Below the pieces are notes generated by a model. That model was not told the origin of the DNA and ran no database searches. It saw only the letters and a program-made list of their open reading frames with translations. Below, piece by piece: positions 59,083-64,000 of a DNA stretch of 64,000 nt (positions are counted from its first letter, which is position 1; every line of letters starts with the position of its first letter). The stretch is from the NCBI RefSeq assembly GCF_014208105.1, contig NZ_JACHMQ010000001.1, positions 3,224,001 through 3,288,000 of the forward strand, in the 5' to 3' direction. Both the position numbers and the translations under genes were made by a program. The stretch is from Actinomadura coerulea. Its GTDB lineage: Bacteria > Actinomycetota > Actinomycetes > Streptosporangiales > Streptosporangiaceae.

Positions 59083-60107
59083 CCGGGGACCGCGAGGACA
59101 CGCCCGGGAAGCGGGAGAAGGACGGAGGGCACGGCCACGGCCACGGGCACGCCGTCTCCGCGGGCGCCGACCGGCGGCTGCTGACCGGCGCGCTCGCGCT
59201 GATCATCGCCTACATGTCGGTCGAGGTGGTCATCGGCCTGCTCGCCGGGTCGCTGGCACTGATCACCGACGCCGCGCACATGATGACCGACGCGTTCGCG
59301 ATCGCGCTGGCGCTGGTCGCCATGCGCATCGCCGCCCGCCCCCCGAAGGGCGGGTACACCTTCGGCCTGCGCCGCGCCGAGATCCTGTCCGCGCAGCTGA
59401 ACGGGCTGACGCTGATCCTGCTCACCGTCTACTTCGTGTACGAGGGCGTCCGGCGGCTGATCGAGCCGCCCGCGGTGGAGGGCCAGTTCGTCTTCTGGAC
59501 GGCCCTGGCGGGCATCGCCGTCAACGTCGCCGCGACCATGCTGATCAGCCGGGCGGACCGGCGCAGCCTGAACGTCGAGGGCGCGTTCCAGCACATCCTG
59601 AACGACCTGTTCGCGTTCATCGCGACCGCGGTCGCGGGCCTGGTCGTGTGGACGACGGGCTTCGCCCGCGCGGACGCGATCGCCTCGCTGGTGGTGGCCG
59701 CGCTGATGCTCAAGGCCGGCTACCGGCTGCTGCGGGACGCGGGCCGGGTGCTCATGGAGGCGGCGCCCGCCGGGATCGACCCGTCCGAGCTCGGCGCGCG
59801 GCTCGCCGGGCGCCCCTGCGTCGAGGAGGTCCACGACCTGCACGTGTGGGAGGTCAGCTCGGGCTACCCGGCGCTGTCGGCGCACGTGCTCGTCGACTCC
59901 CAGGGAGACTGCCACGCCGTCCGCCGCGACCTGCAGGAGCTGCTGCGCGACGCCTACGCGATCACGCACACGACGCTGGAGGTCGACCACGTTCCCGAGC
60001 CGTCCGGCGGCGGGCACGTCCACTGCGACGACGCGCACGGCCCCCGCCATGTGGCGGAGGCCGCCGAGCCCCACGAGCACGCGGGCGGCGCGCCGTGCGA
60101 CCACTAG
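59079..60107 (+). CDS. CDF-family zinc exporter
   Basis: The 342-residue protein has a His-rich N-terminus (GHGHGHGH), six membrane helices and the transport-site motifs SLALITDAAHMMTDA and HILNDLFAF (HxxxD pairs), as in ZitB/CzcD. The C-terminal cytoplasmic domain carries HDLHVWEV and a His-rich tail. It should export Zn2+ in exchange for protons. Translational coupling to the zinc-sensing ArsR protein makes this a complete zinc-resistance unit. Confidence 0.95.
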   Translation: MTGDREDTPGKREKDGGHGHGHGHAVSAGADRRLLTGALALIIAYMSVEVVIGLLAGSLALITDAAHMMTDAFAIALALVAMRIAARPPKGGYTFGLRRAEILSAQLNGLTLILLTVYFVYEGVRRLIEPPAVEGQFVFWTALAGIAVNVAATMLISRADRRSLNVEGAFQHILNDLFAFIATAVAGLVVWTTGFARADAIASLVVAALMLKAGYRLLRDAGRVLMEAAPAGIDPSELGARLAGRPCVEEVHDLHVWEVSSGYPALSAHVLVDSQGDCHAVRRDLQELLRDAYAITHTTLEVDHVPEPSGGGHVHCDDAHGPRHVAEAAEPHEHAGGAPCDH

Positions 60108-60135
60108 GGCCGCGCGGCCGCGCCGCCCCCCGTGA

Positions 60136-62127
60136 TCAGCGGGTGGCGCAGGCGGCGCCGTTCACCTCGAACGCGCCCGGAGGCGGGTTCGTCCCGCCGC
60201 TCGATCCGTTGAAGCCGATCGTCACCGAGCCTCCCGGCCGGATCGTCCGGTTCCAGTCGAGGTTGCGGGCGGTCACGTCCGGGCCGCTCTGCGACCAGGC
60301 CGCGCTCCACCCCTGGGTGACCCGCTGGCCCGCGGTGAAGGCGAACCCGAGCGTCCAGCCCTCGATGGGCGAGGTCCCGGTGTTGGTGACGGTGACCTGC
60401 GCGGTGAAGCCGGTCCCCCACTGGCTCTGCACCGAGTAGCCGGCCGCGCAGGCCGGGGCGGCCGGCCCGCCGCCCGCCGGGATCTCGACCAGCGTGATCG
60501 AGGACGCGGGGAACGTCGAGGTGAACCCGTCCGCCCCGACCGCCACGTCCGGCGCGCGGACGATCGCGCCCGGGTCGGCGCCGCCGTACCGGTAGACGCG
60601 CCCGGCCGCCGCGCCCGACCGTCCGGCGACCGAGACCGTGCTGGTGAGGTCGTCGGTGAGCGACTTGTTCACGATCATGAGGGTGAGCGCCTTGTCGGCC
60701 GAGCGCTCGGCGGCGTACACCGCGAGCCTGCCCTGGTCGGCGCTCGACGCGCGGACGGACGTCTCGCCGAACGAGGCGCCCGCGCCGTCGTAGTTCCGGT
60801 ACATGCGGAAGGCGTAGGCGCCCGGGTCGGACGCGCCCGGCGGCGCCCACAGCGTCGCGAGGTCGAGGCCCTCCCGCCCGAAGATCCCGAGGACGTCCGC
60901 CTGGGCGAGCGCGCCGTTCAGGTGGCCGAGCGCGCCCCAGTTGTACTCGGTGATCGCCAGCTTGGTGCCCGGATAGTTCTGGTCCACGAGCCCGCGCATC
61001 CGCGGGATGAAGTCGATCGGCTGGCCGATCCAGCTCTCGTCGGTGTAGGAGGGGTCCCACAGCTGCCGGGTGGAGCGCAGCCGCAGCTCCTGCGTCGCCG
61101 CGTCGCCCGGGCCGGTGGAGGACACCCCGGCCTGCTGCGGGTAGATGTGCTCGTCGAAGTAGTCGAGGATGCGGGTCCCGTGCTCCTGCTCGTAGGCCTT
61201 CATCTGCCGCAGGTACCAGTCCGCGAACGGGACGCCGCCGTGCGCCGCCCGGTCCGGCGGGTTCGCCCAGCAGTCGCCGCCCTGCCGGTCGCAGGTCTGC
61301 TTGTCCAGGCCCGACATCGTCAGCGACTGGAAGCCCCAGCCGACCGGGCCGAGCGTCTTGGCCCCCGGGTCGGCGGCCTTCACGGCGGAGGCGATCGCGT
61401 ACGTCTGGCGGCGCATCTCGTCGTACCCGGCGCCCTCCGGGTGCACGTCGCGGTGCGTGGCGTGCCAGAGGTCGGGCTCGTTGTCGAGATCGTAGAAGCG
61501 CACGCCGCCACCGTCGGCCCGGCCGTACTTGCCGGTCAGATGGGACAGCCAGTCGGTGACGTACTGGGGACCGGCCGGGACGCTCGTGTCGGCCGGGTCG
61601 TTGCCCGTGACGTTCGAGCCGTCCGGTTTCACCCCGTTGCCGCAGTCGGGCCGCCACTGGGCGTCGGCGCCCTGCTGCGGCCCGTACTTGGCGATGCCGA
61701 ACCCGCAGGTGTAGTCGCGGGCCTTCGGCGTCCAGCCGATCAGCGGGACGGTCAGGAGCGTGCCGGTGCCGGTCCGGCGGTCCTGCTCGGTGAACTGGTC
61801 GGTCTCCGAGCCGTCGGGGAGCTTCGCGGGGTCCGGCGCGGGGCCGGGCACATTCTCGAAGTACCAGTCCGAGCCGCGGTTGGTCTCGTCGTAGAGGTAG
61901 TTGTAGCGGGTCGTCGCGTTGCCGCCCCACCGCCGGACGGGGAGGCGCAGTTCCTTGGCGAGGTCCTCGGACGCGAAGTTCATCCCGTACACGTAGGGGC
62001 TGATCGCGTGCCGCGACGCGGACGGGTCGACGGTCAGCGCGGGCCCGTCCGCGGCCTGCGCCGGGGGCGCCGCCCACGGCAGGAGCGCGGCGGCCGCCGC
62101 GACGGCGAGCCAGGCCTTCCGGGTCAT
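60136..62127 (-). CDS. Secreted GH44 endoglucanase with C-terminal CBM2
   Basis: The 663-residue protein has a signal peptide (cleavage after AQA, about 25). The GH44 catalytic domain is recognised by RRWGGNATTRYNY, the acid/base E217 in FYDLDNEPDLWHATHRD and the nucleophile E394 in KLAITEYNWGALGH. The last 105 residues are a CBM2 cellulose-binding module (AGYSVQSQWGTGFTAQV, ending in a Cys pair: C in PACAAG and GAACATR). It cuts beta-1,4-glucans or xyloglucan. The ATG at 62127 overlaps the end of the GH5 gene region (2-bp gap) after GAGGTG. It is co-transcribed with the GH5 cellulase. Confidence 0.93.
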   Translation of the reverse strand: MTRKAWLAVAAAAALLPWAAPPAQAADGPALTVDPSASRHAISPYVYGMNFASEDLAKELRLPVRRWGGNATTRYNYLYDETNRGSDWYFENVPGPAPDPAKLPDGSETDQFTEQDRRTGTGTLLTVPLIGWTPKARDYTCGFGIAKYGPQQGADAQWRPDCGNGVKPDGSNVTGNDPADTSVPAGPQYVTDWLSHLTGKYGRADGGGVRFYDLDNEPDLWHATHRDVHPEGAGYDEMRRQTYAIASAVKAADPGAKTLGPVGWGFQSLTMSGLDKQTCDRQGGDCWANPPDRAAHGGVPFADWYLRQMKAYEQEHGTRILDYFDEHIYPQQAGVSSTGPGDAATQELRLRSTRQLWDPSYTDESWIGQPIDFIPRMRGLVDQNYPGTKLAITEYNWGALGHLNGALAQADVLGIFGREGLDLATLWAPPGASDPGAYAFRMYRNYDGAGASFGETSVRASSADQGRLAVYAAERSADKALTLMIVNKSLTDDLTSTVSVAGRSGAAAGRVYRYGGADPGAIVRAPDVAVGADGFTSTFPASSITLVEIPAGGGPAAPACAAGYSVQSQWGTGFTAQVTVTNTGTSPIEGWTLGFAFTAGQRVTQGWSAAWSQSGPDVTARNLDWNRTIRPGGSVTIGFNGSSGGTNPPPGAFEVNGAACATR

Positions 62128-62128
62128 G

Positions 62129-63703
<1,575 letters not shown>

Positions 63704-63772
63704 TCAAGGACGGCACAAGCCGTCCAGCGCTGACCAGGCACCCCGCATGAAAACCCGTGAAACGGCCCCGTC

Positions 63773-63828
63773 GACTTGCGGCGTGTTGCCCTTGTGGGCG
63801 CTCGCTTAAGGGCAACACGCCGCAAGTC
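63773..63828. terminator. 21-bp perfect hairpin
   Basis: GACTTGCGGCGTGTTGCCCTT at 63773-63793 (21 nt) is repeated as its exact reverse complement at 63808-63828, with a 14-nt loop. It starts at the stop codon of the minus-strand amidohydrolase gene and should end its transcript before the cellulase promoter. Confidence 0.8.
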
Positions 63829-64000
63829 AACGGTGTTCGCCGAAGAGGGCGGCGGGGGCTTGCCAGCAGACCGAGCGCAGCCAGTCGTCGCCCAGGTCCA
63901 GCGCGGCCAGCGACTCCAGCTGGTGCGCGTACTCGTAGGGGATGTTCGGGAAGTCGGTTCCCAGCAGGATGCGCCCCTCCAGGCCGAGGTCGCGCAGCCG
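63827..64000 (-). CDS. Amidohydrolase-2 family protein (C-terminal part)
   Basis: The last 57 residues read RLRDLGLEGRILLGTDFPN followed by IPYEYAHQLESLAALDLGDDWL and end in WQAPAALFGEHR. The GTDFPN motif carries the active-site Asp of the metal-dependent amidohydrolase-2 barrel family (aminocarboxymuconate semialdehyde decarboxylase type). The gene continues beyond the right edge, so metal-binding His residues near its N-terminus are not visible. The stop lies in the right arm of the 21-bp hairpin. Confidence 0.8.
   Translation of the reverse strand, partial: RLRDLGLEGRILLGTDFPNIPYEYAHQLESLAALDLGDDWLRSVCWQAPAALFGEHR

Noticed and set aside
60108..60119. GGCCGCGCGGCC as a terminator between the CDF and GH44 genes
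   Set aside because: It is a self-complementary 12-mer without a loop and without a T tract. In this base composition it can arise by chance.

Overview
The window is very GC-rich DNA (well above 70 % by eye) with GTG/TTG starts, many ATGA/GTGA/TTGA gene overlaps, leaderless-looking promoters, Ser/Thr kinases, TetR regulators, LiaF-like DUF1707 proteins and cellulose-binding secreted enzymes. This fits the chromosome of a soil Actinomycetota. The gene set resembles Thermomonosporaceae/Streptosporangiales (Actinomadura-like), but there is no rRNA, tRNA or other marker to prove it. No prophage, insertion sequence, CRISPR array or tRNA was found.

Layout: (1) 1-1.9 kb: the end of a class II aldolase, a divergent PfkB sugar kinase and an ACT-domain protein. 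(2) 2.1-12.2 kb: one tightly packed six-gene operon encoding a GrpE-like factor, a short Hsp70, a large protein with Fn3-like domains, a soluble zinc-ribbon GTPase, a GAP1-like GTPase-associated protein, and a membrane-anchored zinc-ribbon GTPase. This is the most unusual system in the window and looks like an NTP-driven chaperone/GTPase signalling or defence complex. (3) 12.6-18.5 kb: TetR plus phosphotriesterase-like hydrolase with a clear operator, a lipoprotein HtrA-type protease, a YdeP-like molybdopterin oxidoreductase and a DUF1707 protein. (4) 18.5-28.4 kb: a catabolic region (zinc alcohol dehydrogenase, amidase, D-2-hydroxyacid dehydrogenase, DUF3830, two Asp/Glu-racemase-fold enzymes, a GntR regulator, a class III aminotransferase and an acyl-CoA dehydrogenase). 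Three matching TTGT-NN-ACAA palindromes sit at promoters and define a likely local GntR regulon. (5) 28.5-33.3 kb: secreted lipase, TetR with divergent DHA2-type exporter and cupin, and a CaiB/AMACR-like enzyme.

(6) 33.3-48.4 kb: cell-envelope and signalling genes: a membrane protein with a sigma-factor-like N-terminus, a Ser/Thr kinase, two paralogous membrane-anchored propeller/Fn3/SH3-like proteins, and a MoxR-DUF58-transglutaminase-like operon in which the transglutaminase triad appears to be lost. (7) 48.4-56.0 kb: a five-gene plus-strand operon: SWIM zinc finger, DUF5691-like, YehL-type MoxR ATPase, DUF5682-like, and vWA protein. Its first gene carries a 51-bp tandem repeat. (8) 56.0-60.1 kb: kinase and DUF6777-like lipoprotein pair, then an ArsR/SmtB zinc sensor with a CDF zinc exporter. 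(9) 60.1-63.7 kb: a bicistronic cellulase operon (GH5-CBM2, GH44-CBM2) under a perfect CebR box. The window ends inside an amidohydrolase gene.

All family names were assigned by reading motifs, without any database search.
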